NCBI GenBank assembly: GCA_003298465.1
Contig: QNGA01000009.1
Span: 1 to 64,000, forward strand
Reading direction: 5' to 3'
DNA from: a halophilic archaeon
Lineage (GTDB): Archaea; Halobacteriota; Halobacteria; Halobacteriales; Haladaptataceae
DNA length: 64,000 bases
A program made the position numbers and the translations under genes. The notes under the pieces are model-generated. The model was not told the origin of the DNA and searched no databases. It worked only from the letters and a program-made list of their open reading frames with translations. Positions 62,421 to 64,000 of this stretch are shown here, one piece after another. The first letter of the stretch is position 1. Every line of letters begins with the position of its first letter.

Positions 62421-63491
62421 ATGGAGTCGCAACCACACCGAATGCAGGCCGATAACTCATGCCAGCCAAACGAAGAGCAACTTGCCATTAATGCGGCCGA
62501 TATACATGTCACTTATGACGATGGTACGGAAGCCGTTCGCGGTGTCAATCTCACTGTTGAGAAAGGCGAATTCTTCGGCTTTCTGGGTCCGAATGGTGCC
62601 GGAAAGACGACCACTATCAAGACCCTCGTGACACTGCTCCATCCGAATCAAGGTTCAGTGATAATCAACGGACATGACGTCGAAAAGGAACCACAAGCAG
62701 TGTCTGAATCCATCGGCTACATGGCTCAAGAGACCAGCGTGGATGAGGAACTCACCGCCCGTGAAAACATTCGATTTGCCTGTAAAGTCTACGGCATTCC
62801 GGCTTCCGAACAAGATGAACGTATCGAGGAACTCCTCGATTTGGCCGGTCTCACCGACGTCGCCGACAAACGAGCGGAGAGCTTCTCCGGTGGAATGAAA
62901 AAACGACTGGACGCTGCCACCGTCCTCGTGCATCGACCGCCGCTGGTGTTCCTCGATGAACCGACGACCGGTCTCGACCCCGAAGCCAGAATGCGCCTTT
63001 GGAACTACTTCGAGCGGCTCAACGAACACGGAATGACGGTGTTTCTCACGACACAATATCTCGAAGAAGTGGACCAGCTCTGCGACCGCCTGTCCGTGAT
63101 TCAGGACGGTAAAATCATAGCAACTGATACCCCGGGAGCGCTCAAATCGGCTGTCGGGGGCGACATTCTCGATCTGACACTGGAAGACTCGTCCGAACAG
63201 GAGACAGAACGTGCAATAGAAGTAGTGCGTGAATCGGATGCCCTCGAAACCGCGACTATTGAAACAACGGACGATGGATTCACCATCACAGCCGAGGACG
63301 CTCGGGAGGCTGTGAGTGAAGTCTTCGTCGCGCTGCATGAAGCTGACGTTGTAGTCACTGGATTCGATGTCCGATCGCCCACGCTCGATGACGTGTTCCT
63401 TGAGCTCACTGGTGAGAGTCCGGAGGCTTCCAACCAAGACGGGGCGAACGAACAGAGGGCTACTGTCTCTGGACGGGGGGTGGCCGAATGA
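62421..63491 (+). CDS. ABC-2 exporter ATP-binding subunit (DrrA-like)
   Basis: 356 residues. Walker A GPNGAGKTTT, Q-loop GYMAQETSVDEELTA, signature SFSGGMKKRLDA, Walker B LVFLDEPTTGLDP and H-loop region TTQYLEEVDQLCDR. The C-terminal 90 residues are the regulatory extension of drug-resistance ATPases (daunorubicin type). Pairs with the permease that starts four bases before its end. Confidence 0.92.
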   Translation: MESQPHRMQADNSCQPNEEQLAINAADIHVTYDDGTEAVRGVNLTVEKGEFFGFLGPNGAGKTTTIKTLVTLLHPNQGSVIINGHDVEKEPQAVSESIGYMAQETSVDEELTARENIRFACKVYGIPASEQDERIEELLDLAGLTDVADKRAESFSGGMKKRLDAATVLVHRPPLVFLDEPTTGLDPEARMRLWNYFERLNEHGMTVFLTTQYLEEVDQLCDRLSVIQDGKIIATDTPGALKSAVGGDILDLTLEDSSEQETERAIEVVRESDALETATIETTDDGFTITAEDAREAVSEVFVALHEADVVVTGFDVRSPTLDDVFLELTGESPEASNQDGANEQRATVSGRGVAE

Positions 63492-64000
63492 GCAATATCA
63501 CGGATGAGGGCGATGTCTCAGGAAGCGACACCGCGCAGAAAGCTCCTGGGAATAGATTCCTGTCAGACATGCAGATTAGTGTCAAAAGGTGGCTCGTCAA
63601 GACTTCCCGGAATCCCTTTGTGACGTTCTCATCGCTAATCCAGCCGGTCATGTTCTTCGTGTTGATGGCTGAAGTTCTCGGCGCTATTGTCGGCGGCGCA
63701 CTCGCTCAGACAGTCGGTAGTGACATCAACTACATCACGTACCTCACCCCAGCTATCGTGATACAGTCCGCGCTCGCTGCGGCTGCAGTCTCCGGTATCG
63801 GATTAGTCGACGATATGGACACGGGAATGTTCGAGAAACTCCTCGCTTCACCGATGGACCGGGGCGCAATGTTCCTCGGCAAGGTCCTGTCGGAAGTGGT
63901 CCGAATTGCTGTCCAGACCACAATCATCCTCTTGCTTGGCTACGTAATGCTGTACCTCCAGTCAGGCGCGTCGATCGGGAGCTACCTCCAGACGGGGCTA
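63488..64000 (+). CDS. ABC-2 exporter permease, 3' end outside window
   Basis: 171 residues present and still open at the window edge. A cytoplasmic N-terminus leads to RWLVKTSRNPFVTFSSLIQP, TM helix VMFFVLMAEVLGAIVGGAL, YITYLTPAIVIQSALAAAAV, DMDTGMFEKLLASPMDRGAM and TTIILLLGYVMLYLQ. This is the DrrB-type ABC-2 membrane protein. Its ATG overlaps the ATPase stop. Confidence 0.9.
   Translation, partial: MSNITDEGDVSGSDTAQKAPGNRFLSDMQISVKRWLVKTSRNPFVTFSSLIQPVMFFVLMAEVLGAIVGGALAQTVGSDINYITYLTPAIVIQSALAAAAVSGIGLVDDMDTGMFEKLLASPMDRGAMFLGKVLSEVVRIAVQTTIILLLGYVMLYLQSGASIGSYLQTGL

Noticed and set aside
1..64000. CRISPR arrays and tRNA or rRNA genes
   Set aside because: No regularly spaced identical repeats and no recognisable tRNA or rRNA sequence were seen on either strand.

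Overview
This window is haloarchaeal DNA. The genes that show it are archaeal TBP and TFB, deoxyhypusine synthase, bat-type HTH regulators, Tat lipoproteins, many very acidic proteins, small CxxC zinc-ribbon proteins and leaderless-style genes. It is an accessory-rich stretch, either a megaplasmid or a chromosomal island. I cannot decide which. It holds plasmid-type features (conjugation genes, a ParB-like protein, Orc1/Cdc6 scraps, IS6 and IS200/IS605-type remnants) alongside genes usually found on chromosomes (dys, hemD). No tRNA, rRNA or CRISPR array was recognised.

Layout. 0-4 kb: superoxide dismutase (cut by the window edge), TBP, deoxyhypusine synthase and uroporphyrinogen-III synthase, with IS remnants between. 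4-21 kb: a decayed zone with a TnpB gene broken by one amber codon, a kinase/class-III aminotransferase fusion, and broken copies of an SprT-like gene, an integrase, a TumE-like gene, a thioredoxin-reductase-like gene and a ferritin-like gene. The intact genes here are a DNA2/UPF1-like helicase, small HTH and membrane proteins and DoxX. 21-30 kb: an MFS exporter, a ParB-like protein, a damaged IS6 element, the one intact SprT-like gene with its zinc-ribbon partner, and an operon of a nuclease-fold lipoprotein plus two DUF3267 membrane proteases. 30-50 kb: the centrepiece, a probable integrative or conjugative element. It has a KAP-family NTPase, a 1.5-kb A-poor repeat tract, and a minus-strand operon encoding a VirB2-like pilin, a VirB6/TrbL-like channel, a VirB3-VirB4-type ATPase, an unknown protein and a VirD4/TraG-type coupling ATPase. 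This operon is flanked by small wHTH genes and Tat-exported surface proteins. 50-56 kb: replication-gene scraps, small zinc-finger proteins, an HTH/membrane pair and a TFB operon. 56-64 kb: cytochrome bd oxidase (cydAB), TnpB, cupredoxin and protoglobin pseudogenes, a second bat-type regulator and an ABC-2 exporter whose permease runs off the window.

Two themes stand out. First, the 36-45.5 kb block looks like an archaeal type IV secretion/conjugation machine reduced to its core, with a KAP NTPase (the family of the F-plasmid exclusion protein PifA) beside it. Second, pseudogenes are abundant, and several keep one reading frame along their whole length while carrying only nonsense codons. Most of those nonsense codons can be explained by single C-to-T or G-to-A changes, which suggests recent decay. 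Functions are inferred from motifs read by eye; no database search was run.
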